Shown here in pieces: positions 11,505 to 23,160 of a DNA stretch of 64,000 bases. A model generated the notes under the pieces. It saw only the letters and a program-made list of their open reading frames with translations, did no database searches and had not been told where the DNA came from. The DNA is from Anticarsia gemmatalis (lineage: Eukaryota; Arthropoda; Insecta; Lepidoptera; Erebidae). Both the position numbers and the translations under genes were made by a program. The stretch spans positions 2,666,001 to 2,730,000 of the forward strand of contig NC_134769.1 of NCBI RefSeq assembly GCF_050436995.1. The letters run 5' to 3'. The stretch's first letter is position 1. The number at the start of each line of letters is the position of its first letter.

Positions 11505-11650
11505 CGCCCATAACCAGTTGCGCTCACCGGTCGGTAAACGATGTATAGGTTAAGTTAACCATGGCGCGGTCATTCCTTAGATGGGTGACCGGATAGTGGT
11601 ATTTGAACTGTACTTCTCTGTTCTTCGGCGGGCACTTAAGAAGTTGGTCC
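11505..11650 (+). repeat. 5S-rRNA-like repeat
   Basis: On the plus strand the segment reads GGTTAAG, then GGCGCGGTCA, then CCTTAGATGGGTGACCGG. Arthropod 5S rRNA has TTAAG, GGCGCGGTTA and CTTAGATGGGGGACCGC in the same order and spacing. Downstream it carries CTTCGGCGGGCACTTAAG and GTTGGTCCCGGTT, a tail typical of this dispersed moth repeat. It is not a 5S gene because the flanking stem sequences do not match. Confidence 0.6.
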
Positions 11651-13061
11651 CGGTTTTGTTACAGGATTTAAACCAAAGGCAATACATCAGCGACCCTTAA
11701 CTCTCACTTATTTCGGGTAGAGACAGTCTAAGTACCTGTAATGTATAAAGAGAAAATCTCAGAAAAGCATATAAATTAACTTGCTTAGTTTAGAACCTGC
11801 CGTTATTTTTACAAAGCCTTTTATTGTTATCTTTATATCACTAGATTAACTATTTTATTTTGAACTGGACTCCTTTCTAGACTAGAAATACACCCAGAAA
11901 AAGCCTCTTGCCTCCAAGGGTCTGGAAGTCTTTGGAAAAGCCCTTTGCGTAGTATTGTGACATCGTAGAAGACTAAAGAATTAATAATAAATAAATAATT
12001 TAAAAGCGTTGCACGAGTCCCTATAATTGAAGATGCAATAGTCTGTTTTTCCCGTATCCTACAATAATTCGAAATGATTTTTCAAAAAGGAATTTTCTCA
12101 TTCTGCGAAGTCCAGGGGGCTTTCAGGAATTTTACCTAAAAATAATAATTGTTAGGTTACTAATTAATGGTTTTGCAATAGGTTTTCGATTATTTGCGGC
12201 CACAACATATTAATTATTATCTCCTTATATGGATGGGAGGATAATTATATTGGTAGTCCCGACTAATGCCACCTATAGATCATTTGACAAAGTGCAAATT
12301 GATACCTATTATGTAAAAGGTGAGGTTGTAGACAAAAGATACAATTAAAAACAATACTTATAAAAACGACTACCATTTTTAACTTCGTCTAATTCCCGGG
12401 CCAAAAACCAGTTTTCTTGATATATACCCGTTCTATACTATTTCTGCTACAATAAATTTGCAAATACCCATAATAATAGTCCTATAGTAGTAGTATTATT
12501 AAAAAATAATAGTCTGCCCGTTCCACCAAGCAGATCCACTAGTGGGTCCCTGACTCTCCGTAGACCTACTAGTGGGTACTTTTAGATTTATTAGTTTCCA
12601 CAGACCCACGTTATGGCTACTAGGGCTTGCAAATATTTTCACAGTATCTGAATATTATGTTTCAATAATTACACAACAATAACTTTCATCTTTCTACAAG
12701 CTATAATATAAATCGTACATCTTGTTATGTGCACATTCTCATAAATATCGTGAGAAGGCACGCGCGGGAAGTATTCTATACTTTTCCCACTTTTCCTTTG
12801 AAATACTTTCATCTACAAACCAGTAGAAAACGATATACATTATGAAAGACATTTTCGTAATCCATATACCGTCTTGACTTTATTTACGGTAATTGTTAAT
12901 TAATACATACATTCGTCCGGCAGTTATTTTTTCTTATGCATCTTAGGAGCGTATGTGATTTTTGCGTGTATTTTGTTAGAAATAAACTTTAATGACGTTT
13001 TTGAGATTAAAGAGATTGATGTTCACACTAAGTATAAGTAAAACTCGCCTTTCGAGTATAT
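11651..13061. other. AT-rich noncoding sequence with a dispersed-repeat relic
   Basis: At 12520-12640 there is a relic sharing TTTCCACAGAC and CCACGTTATG with 22980-23160. It also holds two direct copies of ACTAGTGGGT about 33 bp apart. Nothing else is recognised. Confidence 0.45.
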
Positions 13062-13190
13062 TTTTTTAACCCATTGCTGTCCCACAGCTGGGCAAGGGTT
13101 TCCTCTCGAACGAGGGAGGAGTTAAGCCTTCAGTTCACCACGCCGACACGTATGGATTGGGGGCGACTTTGCGTACCCTCAAGAATTTCA
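13062..13190 (+). repeat. LINE-tail-like fragment (family Z)
   Basis: A longer copy with TTAACCCATTGCTGTCCCAC, GGGCAAGGGTTTCC, GAGGGAGGAGTTA, a CACGCCGACACG block and GACTTTGCGTACCCTCAAGAA. The T-run at the left edge may mark the junction. The plus-strand open frame at 13074-13262 is a shadow of this repeat. Confidence 0.8.
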
Positions 13191-13813
13191 CATAATATAG
13201 AATACAATATATTTTTCCGCCATTTCGTTAAACAAAATAACTTTAATTTAATCAGCTGTTAGGCTTACAATAAAAAGAGCTGCTAAGTACCATATAGATT
13301 TTTTTTCATAGTGTTTTACAGTAATCTATACCTAAATTTGACAAGAGTGAACTACCATAATAGAGGTGATACTATATACACTTCACTGATCCGATACAAT
13401 AATGAAACAAAAATATACTGCACCCGCAAATAACAGTAACAGTATACAGTAGAATGCCAGCAACACAAATAAGCATGCAAATTATGTCTTCCTTCATTAA
13501 CCACCAGTTATTTCAATAATTAAAACTTGTTTGAGAGACTTTTCCTTTAACTGTTCCTATCTAATTACAAATTATATTTCTAATTATCTTATATTTCCTT
13601 ATTTTTCACTGTATAATCTAACTTAGTAAATGATTTATCAACCTTGACTGTTGTAGCTCTATCAAAAGTTACCTTTAAGTTAACTATTTATAATTAAGTT
13701 CCTTGAGCTTATTACTTATATTGACTAACTGTAAATATAATATAGTTATATTTCTAAACCGGAGATTAACTTATTAGACTTATAATTAAAAAACATTTAG
13801 CGTGGAAGTGCAT
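13191..13813. other. AT-rich noncoding sequence
   Basis: Nothing is recognised apart from low-complexity A/T runs. Confidence 0.5.
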
Positions 13814-13903
13814 CAAATAATTGTTCCGTGTGGGAATCGAACCCACGACCTCTGGACACAATGGTATCGGCGTGGCGACTTTAACCACTGCGCCACAGAG
13901 GCA
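13814..13903 (-). repeat. SINE family A, head only
   Basis: The minus strand has the family A head with an A box (TGGCGCAGTGG) and a B box (GGTTCGATTCC), and ends shortly after the start of the body. The body hairpin and tail are absent. The intact promoter boxes make it look tRNA-like, but the sequence and its flank match the SINE. Confidence 0.85.
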
Positions 13904-16630
13904 TTCGAGGTTTATTCTACTACATAGTTCCATGATTTTATCATCACCGGAAAACTGAAAAGAAATTGTGTCAGTTGTCCCATTGTGGATAATCAGACTG
14001 GCGGGATAACAAATGCATAATATTTTTCTTACTTACAAACGTTTTGTTAGCTTTGATTAGTAATACAGTGTTTTGTCTTTTTCACTGATAACAGTTCAAA
14101 AATTGTTTGCAAGTGTTAAAACACTGTTACAATCAGAGCTTACACGATGTTCCTTAGTAAGTTAGTCATAATATTCATAGAATTGCACCCTAATCCTACG
14201 AGCACAAAAGTCCATACATTTAGAACGAATACTTCATAATATACCATATTCAGAATCAACGAGTTCTGGATAACACGACAGAGTGAGTGGTAATAAATAA
14301 TGAGTCGGCGAAGAGAAATGTGAGTGTAATACATACGTACATAATATCGTACAACACATAATATACAGGGCTGCCAGTGACTTGTGTATAGCCGGATTTG
14401 GTCTAGTTAGAGTTTAGCGTTTGTAGGATATATATTGGCTGTTATTATTAAGTTGTTCTTGTAGATTTTCTATTTTAATGGTATATAAAGCTCTTGTGTA
14501 TCACTATGATACAAAAACAGTTGTCCTGTGTTCTTACATTCATAGGTTCTTACACTTTTCGTTTATTGTAATTATAACACTACTGTAATGGCATTGTGGA
14601 TGAAATTGATAAGAGCGTCTTTTTTAAGGTTTAGGTCGCTGAACTATGGAATCGCTTAAGAAAAGGACTTTCATTCTACGTCTACGATCTGATGAGCCTG
14701 CTACTGAAACATGATGTAGCAGTAACAGTTCTTCAGAATATTTTTGTCTCTGAAGACTCTTTGTCGCACCGGCAGCATTCTGAAAAAAAGTCTTAAGAAT
14801 GTTGAACTACGCGAACTTTTGTACCTTAATTGATGAAAATAGAAGATAGAAAAAGAAAAAAATAGTAAGAAATAGATACAAAAGCTTGAACCTTGATTAG
14901 ACCAAAAGATTCTTTCATCTTCAACCCAGACATTTTTCTATTTTTTTCTATTTTCTAACACACTACACACACGTAGCAACCCTACAGAGTAGTGTACCGT
15001 TATGCAGCTAGCGAATAGACATGCATACGGGGTCGCTTTCTCGACTACAACGCGGTCACCTCGTTTACAAACGTTTAGCCGATCTGACGCCAATGACCGG
15101 AGATTGTTCAATTCAATGTCAATACTAAATTATATTGAGTTTTATTGGTGGTGGACGATTTTTGGAGGTTTCCGGGCGTTTAATAAGTGTTTGAGCGATA
15201 GAGATCGTAAGATAGCTGCTTTTGAAGATTTGATGCAAAATTGCAGTAGTGTTTTTCTTTAGAAAAGCGTAGTAAAGGAAATGGGGGATGTTTAAGGTGT
15301 ATTTTCTTATTTTTACATCGACTAGATTTATCTTAGAAAAGGCAAAAGTAGCAAAAATACTATTACACATCAGCGTCGACAGAGAACTTCAAAAAAACTG
15401 TGCAACGAGGAAAAATTTTGCATTGTTTTCGAAGACTGAGGAAAATATAGAGCTGAAAATACCTAATATTTGGGTACAAAATATATTAGGAAGTGGGACT
15501 CATACCTACCTACAGGTTATTATTAAGAATAAGTATTTTAAAAAAATTGAAGGTTTTACCAACTCAACATGGCACAAACTCGCTCTATTACTTCAAAATC
15601 CCTAAACTAAGTACTAGTACAGGACTAAATACTACAATTAGTATAATAGTATGTTGTACTCAATATCTTCTAAACGATGTCAAATCGATAAATCAATCAG
15701 TAAGATATTAATCTCTATTATAATCTACAGGACCACATGCTGGGCCATTCATAGTTAAAAGACATTATGTATTGACTAAGGTTATAGGTTAGTATGCCTG
15801 AATGGAAATATTATAACTTGTATGGCAATGGTTAAAGTGTATAAGACACTAGAAGTGAACTTGGTGTTGTTGATTAAGTTTGCGCTTGAAGTAATTGTAC
15901 CTACGGTGATATGATAAAGAGGTTTCTGAAATTTGCATAGAAGTGTAAAAATAAACTGGTATCTTGTCATGCATAAAAAGAGGCCATGATGGATAAAATG
16001 TTATGAAAAAATATATGAGTAGTTACAAATTTTTGATGACGATTTTAAGAATAGAGCAAAGTAGAGAAGAAGAACTAGGTAAGCTGACTCTAATTTTGTA
16101 AAGAATATGGCGAGAGAGATATAAAGAAAAAATGTTCTCAATCTAGGAAATAAAACCGGAATCATGCTATCACAGTATCATAATGAATCTAATGCTAAAA
16201 ATCTCTAGGTAAGAATAATTAATTAAACTAAATTAAGTATTAATTTATTAAACTAGTCACAAACAAATGTAACAGTTTCATATCTTTAAGTACAGTTATT
16301 AATTAAATTCACATGGATATAATTTATTTTAATTTAAATGTGATGACAGCTAATCCACTTGCCCAATGATTTTATTATCATAATTAAGATCTTGCTACGA
16401 ACATTTATTTGCAATAAATGCCTACCATTTAAGAAAAACATAGGATAAGAAAATCTCTGAATTTGTGTTGTATTTATTTAGTCAATCTTGAAATTGCCTA
16501 CAAATCAATGGTTCGCTTAGTTTTTAGCTAACTTAATAACAACTTTTTCAATATATGAAAATCTAAATCCAACGGATTTAAAAAGGCACTATTCCCTGGT
16601 AACAAATTTTCATAATCACTTTTCTTATAC
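13904..16630. other. AT-rich noncoding sequence
   Basis: A plus-strand open frame at 15002-15262 begins with an ATG in a slightly GC-richer patch but has no recognisable domain or good splice signals. No repeats of the window's families are seen. Confidence 0.35.
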
Positions 16631-16680
16631 TATACTGTCCCATTGTTGGGCAAAGGACTCCCCAAACTCATCCACCGGTC
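16631..16680 (+). repeat. Short LINE-tail-like relic (family Z)
   Basis: Only the TGTCCCATTGTTGGGCAAAG core and a shortened downstream part survive. Confidence 0.6.
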
Positions 16681-16984
16681 TGTATTACTTGACGGCAAAA
16701 ATAATTGTACTAGACTAGCTACTAGAAACATATGCAGATTTCTTGCATCTTGAAATTAAACAAACATAATTAAGAGTCAATTCCGTACTCGAACCCTTAA
16801 AATTCGACGTTAGCTACTACAGTAGCATCTTAGCGACGGATGGGATGTGTCGAGAGATTACGTGGGTTAAATCTTAGCCTACGTACTCATACAACACATC
16901 CCAAAGCCCATTACAACATTATCACTTTCTACCACTTACTAAAAACAAACAATATCGGCCAGAAAAATTAGAAAACTGCATAAC

Positions 16985-17125
16985 CCAATTCCCGGCGTGG
17001 TGTGGTTCGCATTGACATTCAGCGCAGTGCGGTCAACGACCCCACTTTCACTACGTCCGGCCACGCCCCCTCCCCGCGCGCCGCTTTCCTGTTGCGTAAC
17101 GGCTGGAAGTGCGCGTGCGCATGAA
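16985..17125. promoter_or_regulatory. GC islet with GC box and alternating tract
   Basis: A CpG-rich block in AT-rich surroundings. It contains a KLF/Sp1-type CCACGCCCCCTCCCC box, and GTGCGCGTGCGCATG (17109-17123) is a perfect alternating purine-pyrimidine tract. The downstream 150 bases are T/G-rich like a moth 5' UTR, but no transcript start can be fixed. Confidence 0.3.
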
Positions 17126-17780
17126 AATGATTGAACGTTCTATGTGTGTGTCAAATTAATTTGTTCGCTGTTATGATATTGTTTTTGTGTAATTTTTGTA
17201 GTGTAGTTGTGCGAATTTGTGTTTAAATTTTTGAAGTAATTATACGTGCTATTAATAGTGAAGAAGACACAATTACTACTTAATAATCTAGTTCAAATAT
17301 TTGGTATTAGAAAACTTTAAACACTCCTTTGATGCAATTTTTAAATAAACCGAAACGGATTCATCGTACTTGGAATATCTTATTTCTCCAACCGTTATTC
17401 TTTTTTTTTTCTAGCCTTATTTACAACTTTTGTAGATGAGATATTATAATAACATCCTATCAAACTAAACCTAACTATACAATAACCAGAATTTTATCAA
17501 ACAACAGCTACCTAAATCTTCTGCATTTCAAATCCATCAAAACTCTAGAATGTTATTATTCAAATAACAAAACTTTTCCTTTACATAAATAGCAGATTGC
17601 ATACCTATTCAATTCTATAATAAAACATCGTCACCATCTGCAACTTAACAAAAATAATTACATCACATTCGTAACAAAAGCACGTCACGTTTTCAAATTA
17701 TAACTTTGATCTTCTAAATACGGCTTCAATGAGTAAAATATGCAAAAGGGTACAAAAGTATGACGCAACAGGGACAATGA

Positions 17781-17808
17781 TGACGTCATAACAAGCACTG
17801 TGACGTCA
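17781..17808. promoter_or_regulatory. Paired CRE palindromes
   Basis: Two full TGACGTCA sites at 17781-17788 and 17801-17808 are exactly 20 bp apart start to start, about two helical turns. They match the consensus for CREB/ATF bZIP factors. Function is inferred only. Confidence 0.35.
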
Positions 17809-18239
17809 CACACCATAATAGAGAACAATTGTCGTAATATAGAAGGTCTCGTTTTAAAAAGTTCAGGAAAAGTTTTTTTTCGGTTCAACGAACTTTTTGT
17901 TTTGATTGGTTATTACTTAAGTTCAGTGTTATGACATTTGCGGTAATAATTATTTTATTCGGGGTTCTTAAAAATCAAGACTATGTAATTACTAATGGTT
18001 AAGTAAAAAAATATATAGAAAGATATTGGAAAATTGTTTACTTTTAACAACATATTTAGACATAAATAAATCAGCTTTAAGCTTTACGCAGACGAAATTA
18101 AAGGCATCTTATTTTTTCCGCTTCAGACACTGACACTGAAAGTTCAAGATCACTGCGAAATTACTGGATGAAATTGTAAATCTGCAAAGATTTATATTAA
18201 AAAAACTCCGGGCTTTTATTGAGAAAAATCTTGTCCCAA

Positions 18240-18325
18240 ATTAAAAAAGCCCAATAACACTTTAACTAACCGGAGAATTGAACCCAAGACCTCGTGTTCA
18301 GCGCTCGTATAAACTACCAGACAGT
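18240..18325 (-). repeat. tRNA-like SINE relic
   Basis: The minus strand has a B-box-like CTTGGGTTCAATTCTCC followed by a diverged head. The layout matches the family B heads. No body is recognised on the left apart from a short AAATTAAAAAAGCCC stretch. Confidence 0.45.
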
Positions 18326-19056
18326 AACAGTATGAAGCAATAATTACCTTGTATTATACTTTCTTCCTGTAGTTGAAACAAACATGTAGACCTAGGGCAA
18401 TGTACTTTACGTAACGTTGCAGAAACTGCGGGGGTCAATGACAGATACACGTATGCAGTACGGTTTATATATATTGTACATAATATGTACGTGGATATTA
18501 CAGAAGCTGTTGGTAAAATATTTAGTTTAAATTGTTGCATTTTTGGTAGGAGCCTTTATAGACCGTGGATTAAGTTAGTGCTATTAGGCAATAATAAGGT
18601 AATATTTTTAATTAGGCACGGAAACTTAATCGATTATAATATGATTAGTCGCACATGTTTCATTTTGGACCCCTGTAAAAATGTGAAAAATAATTTTATT
18701 GAGGGACAAAACTTAGTTCAATTCGTTAATAAATTATACGCTGTATGTCTACACTAGTCTACAGCTACTATGTAATAAATATTAATAAATGCTAAACGTA
18801 CCCTTGTCTTAACCTTATCCAGACTGACGAAAAATGAACCCTTTTTCAATATTTTCAAGTTCCACAATTCCTAAAAAGCAGGACATTAACCTTCCAATTA
18901 ACAACAATTCCTGTGTTATTATATCATGCGTTAGGAAGCGCAGAAAGCGCAATCATTATACGTGCTCGTATATAAATTGTTGCAATTGCTATTACCGGGC
19001 CGTGACGCAACGGAGAAACGTAGAGGAAACGACGTTACGTAAGTCAGGCCTTGAAC

Positions 19057-19131
19057 CTTGCGCGGAACTTGGAGGAATTTGACGGTGCTTGGCGGAACTC
19101 CGCGGAATTTGATGCAGCTTCGCGGAATGCG
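19057..19131. repeat. Tandem repeat, about 30 bp unit, 2.5 copies
   Basis: Units start at 19057, 19088 and 19118. Each contains CTTG/CTTC, then GCGGAA, then AATTTGA. The unit is GC-rich compared with its flanks. Open frames on both strands cross it without support for coding. Confidence 0.65.
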
Positions 19132-19189
19132 TGTAGGAAGTGTGGTTTTGGTGATGGTCGTTGACTGGCCTTGGTGAGTGGGATGTATG

Positions 19190-19395
19190 TTTGATTAGCT
19201 TTGTTGCTGTTTAATAAGGAGTAGCTGGTGGATCTTAGTAAAACCCTTACTGCTTTACAGCTAGGCAAGGATCTGCTTCTGAACGAGAGACGGGTTTTGA
19301 GAGCTGGTTATGAATATGAGTATATTTGATTAGCTTTGTTGCTGTTTAATAAGGAGTAGCTGTTGAACGGTGATGGTTATATTAAAACGCATTAC
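19190..19395 (+). repeat. Two-copy duplication, 135 bp offset
   Basis: A 38-bp segment (19190-19227) recurs exactly at 19325-19362. Similarity continues weakly beyond both copies (AAAAC, TTACTG, CTTT in the same order). Between the copies lies GGCAAGGATCTG, a family Z relic. A tandem duplication fits better than a target-site duplication because 38 bp is too long for any element seen here. Confidence 0.6.
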
Positions 19396-19514
19396 TGTCT
19401 TTGTTCAAAAGATTTTGTTGTTAGTTAAGATGCAGCAGATAAGTGATACAGCAGAATTTGAGTTCAAAGTCACGGCCACATTATCTTAAATCCGAAAATT
19501 AAATGTTCTTTACA

Positions 19515-19684
19515 GTAGCGCGATTTTGTTCAGTCGGCACTGTCGAATATCGAGAGATTGACACTTAAAATGTACTGCCAAAATTGTTCCTATGGAGCCC
19601 GGTAAAGGCGCTGACCAATTTTTCATACAAAATTATTCGATATTCGGGTTGTTGGTCGTCGATAGTGGAAGAGAATTGAGCAAC
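19515..19684 (+). mobile_element. MITE-like element (family M)
   Basis: About 170 bp, the same length as the other copies. It has the GTAGCGCGATT left end, the CAGTCGGCACTGTC block, ACACTTAAAATGTACTGCC, the GTAAAGGCGCTGACC core and a right end with GAGAATTGAGCAAC. The left terminal repeat is partly mutated. The plus-strand open frame over it is not a gene. Confidence 0.75.
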
Positions 19685-20251
19685 AGGACAATAAAAACAT
19701 TTTATAACCAATTGTCCGCCACCTGTGTTCCAGTCGCAGGTGTAATTTCATTACGTCAATGGATGTGCAATGGGTGCAATTGTGCATTCTTTCCTACATA
19801 ATGCACTGATAACATTGAAATATGTACAATGTATTATCAAAGAAAAGCCATTTTGTAAACAGGAACAAAGCTTACAAAATTATGTGTGTTATTTTTTAAG
19901 AGTGTTTTTGGTCTTCTTTTCTTCTGAGATTGTAGAGTTGGTTTGGATTGCTTATGGTCTTTACGGCCAGAATTTTCAAGGAAAACGAAATTTATCTCAA
20001 AAGTAGAGTCGATTTATACAGAACTGACGTGTTTGCTGTTCTTTGAGAGAATACGCGTGCTTCGCAGGGTACGTAAATTTGTTGTCATGAGGATTTCTAC
20101 TATAGGGTTTTATTACAGTAAAAAGAAATCATGGGGTAGCTTGAAAAGACTAACATCGGCAGGGTTTTTATGTTATAAAAATGTAAAATCTCTCGTGTTT
20201 TGAAGGACCGACATTGGTAGATTGGACCACTAAGTAAATCACAAAAAGATG

Positions 20252-20355
20252 TTTTTTTTAACCTATGACTATCCCTCTGCTGGACAAAGGTCTCCTCCCA
20301 AACAATGAAAAGGTTAGGCCTTGAGTTCAACACCAATGCCAAGTGCAGGTTCGGG
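20252..20355 (+). repeat. LINE-tail-like fragment (family Z)
   Basis: Begins after a T-run with TTAACCTATGACTATCCCTC, then GGACAAAGGTCTCCTCCC, GGTTAGGCCTTGAGTTCA and GCCAAGTGCAGGTTCGGG. Confidence 0.75.
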
Positions 20356-20511
20356 ATATGATATTCTTTACTCAGGCTTCAATATTTTTATATTACTTGA
20401 TGGTGCAACAGACTTCACACCATTAAAATAACAGCTTTCTAGTTATCTAAGCTTGAAATAGTAAACAACTAGACAACGGTAGTGAGTTCAAGGCCCGGGG
20501 ATTACGTAACG

Positions 20512-20519
20512 TGACGTCA
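20512..20519. promoter_or_regulatory. CRE palindrome in a GC-rich patch
   Basis: TGACGTCA lies inside ACGTGACGTCACCGGG, near a CCCGGGG patch. Confidence 0.3.
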
Positions 20520-20699
20520 CCGGGTCGACGCTCGCGCACTGTTGTGTGCATATTTTTATTATCTGTGCCTCGCCAAATGTTTGGCGGCTATTTTTGTTCT
20601 TCGAAATTTGAATTAATTGACAGATTGATCTTGAAGTTTATTACGTCAGATTGTGTGTTGTTTTTTTTTTATTCTTACGTGTGTTATTTTATGAGTTAT

Positions 20700-21035
20700 C
20701 ATCAGCCTAGCCTTTCTTTCAAACTATGTTTGAATCGGCTTCCAATCTCACCGGATGCCTGGCTGGCTGGCTGAATACCCGTGTCTTACATGGAGCGACT
20801 ACCTATCTGACCTCCTCAACCCAATTACCCGGGTTATAACACGATACCCTTCGGTAAAACTTGGTTGTCAGACTTTCAAAGCTTTTGACAAGCGTTAACG
20901 ACTGTCTAAGATCTTCGAAAATGACAGCCGGGATCCACAATTTAACGTGCCTTTTGAAACACTGAGGAGCTCGATATGTAAAAGATGGTCACCCATCCAT
21001 AGATCAACCTCGGCCAGTGTGGTTAAGTTTAGTTG
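20700..21035 (-). repeat. Composite moth repeat with 5S-like end
   Basis: The segment carries landmarks of a widespread lepidopteran repeat: AATCGGCTTCCAATCTCACC, ATGGAGCGACTACCTATCTG, ACCTCCTCAACCCAATTACC, CGATACCCTTCGGTAAAAC, AATGACAGCCGGGATCC and TTTAACGTGCC. It ends with GGTCACCCATCCATAG, the 5S-like signature seen at 5335 and 34240. It is probably the 3' region of a LINE or a derived SINE; the exact class is uncertain. Confidence 0.7.
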
Positions 21036-22979
21036 ATTTTGTATGAGCGAGTGAGTAATTTATTAAGCTTAGTTAAGTAAATATGTAGTCTTATTTTGTG
21101 GCTTATGTTTCAGTGCGTGAAATTTGTCACGTAATTTGTATGGAATGCAACAAACGTAACGGGTTTTCATTGTGTTAGTTGTTTTCTGGGGATTTTGTAT
21201 ACCTTATACGTTGATAGGTAACGCTAATTAATTAGAAGGTTCATTGATACATCGTTTGCATCAGAACAAGTTTCCAATTAGTCAATCCATTATGTTCTGC
21301 TAGGTATTATTCGTCTTTCAGTAGGAAGGTATGACTAGGGTCTTAAATCACTACAAAAATTACCTGCCGTCGGGTATCAACAAATAATTCATATTATATG
21401 TAATAGAAAACTCTGTAATAAAGAAAATAAGTGCATGTAAACAAACTCTTCTTCAAAAAGGTGGTCAAACTATTTACTTACTAATGTATTTCAGACCATA
21501 ACTTAAAGCCAGACATCAAAAAAACAAAACAAAAAAAGACAAAAGTCTAGTCTATTCTCACTACTGTTTTTTTTTCGAGACATAATTATTTTAACCTCGT
21601 TTTGAACAATAACCATCATTATTTGAATGTCGAACACCAAGCTATTTAAACGCATAGTACCGTTTTTCGTCGTAGAAAGTGAGAAAGCACTAGGCTGATT
21701 ACGAGTAGACATGTTGCATTACGTCATTCGGCCATTGACCGCCGCCATGACAGTTGACAGCCTATGCAAATAGACCGGACAAATGAACACTTATTTTCAA
21801 GTTTACATTTTATTTTCTAATAAAATATTGTTATTGTCTAGTCGTTTGTGTATTTGTATTTAAGAATTCATCGAGTTTTAATTATTTTGGTGTGCGATGC
21901 GTGCGGGATGTTCGGATTTAATTCTTCGAAACTGTTTTTGTTTGTGGTCGGATGAAACTTGTTATAAGAATTGGATTGTAGTCAGTTTGGGATTTCCATG
22001 TGGAAAGATTAAGGTCATTTAGGTGTTATTCATCTTAATGACGATTAACCAAACAGATTTATCATACTTCGAATGTTTGTGTTGTCTGAAGTTAAAGGGA
22101 AAGATTTAGGTACTAATCTTACTCATACAGTCATACCCATACCTATTTGAACAAAAACCAAATGACCAGAATTTCTGGAAGTAGCAAATGACGAACATTT
22201 TCCATTCTTAAAAAGGAGTCTGAATTCCATAACAACTCATTCACATGCTTTGCCGTAAAACCTTTAGTTTCAAAATTAAAATATTCCTTGGGCTTTTGGT
22301 AAATTTCCTTAGTTTTACTAACTAAGTACCTACGTCTGATTATAGTCACGAGAAAACCCAGTACATTAAAACACAAATAAATACAAAATTGAATCACTTG
22401 TTATGACGATAGTTACATGATATAAGTACCTTGATCTGTGAACTCTTCTGAAGGTAAATCAAAGGCTGGTTGTGGAATAATAGGGTAGCTGACACATTGG
22501 TGTTCATGAGTAAATGCACGCAGACCACGTGAAGAATTGACGTAGTCAAGTTATTTGGAAACACCTGAAAATTGCTGATTACAAACAATTAAGTTGATAT
22601 TGTTAAAAGAGAATTATGGGTCTCTTCTGTCAGGCAAAAGTTACCAGTGGGTAATTATGATAAAAAATGATATCTTCTAACATTAATTTCAAAAGCACTG
22701 TGATATGGCAATATTTGTAGTTACATTGTCAATGCTAGCATAATAGTATAATCAAACTAATATATTATTATGTATATGTTGGTCCTAAACGGTTTTCATG
22801 ACAGAAGCTAAAATTAAATTGTCGATTCAATTCCAAAATCTGCGGTTTTGAGAGTACCAGAGGGATTAAAACTGTATCTATTTGCTTTACACAATACTAT
22901 TTATTTATTATTTTGATGATGGAAACAATTTTATGAGGAGATACAAAAGTTAAGCGTCATAGTTAAAACTAAAATCCTG
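21036..22979. other. AT-rich sequence with one regulatory-like islet
   Basis: At 21720-21775 a GC-richer islet contains GACCGCCGCCATGACAG and an octamer-type POU site ATGCAAAT (21764-21771). A minus-strand open frame at 22397-22143 has a protein-like middle but no ATG start; see findings. The rest is AT-rich filler. Confidence 0.35.
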
Positions 22980-23160
22980 TTAGTGATACCACTATCATGA
23001 CGCAAGTCAAAAGCACCCATTAAAAGTCGGTGAACCAAAGCTCGCACTTCTAAATTTTCCACAGACAGATCCACGTTATGCAAACTATTTACTGAGGCCG
23101 GAATCGAACGTTAACCCGCCTCCCAGACGGTCGCTCACCCTGCCATCGTGACGCATTAGA
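22980..23160 (-). repeat. tRNA-like dispersed repeat
   Basis: On the minus strand a diverged B box (reverse complement of CCGGAATCGAACG) lies near 23100-23115, with an A-box-like region near the right edge. The body shares TTTCCACAGAC and CCACGTTATG with 12585-12640. A SINE family distinct from A and B is likely. Confidence 0.55.

Noticed and set aside
13814..13903. A tRNA gene on the minus strand
   Set aside because: A and B boxes are present but the sequence is the SINE family A head, repeated elsewhere with a SINE body.
15002..15262. 86-codon ATG frame in a slightly GC-richer patch
   Set aside because: No homology recognised and no convincing splice sites; could be revisited with transcript data.
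18834..19082. 82-codon ATG frame with several cysteines
   Set aside because: It runs into the 30-bp tandem repeat and no domain is recognisable.
19592..19801. 69-codon plus-strand frame
   Set aside because: It lies largely in MITE family M sequence.
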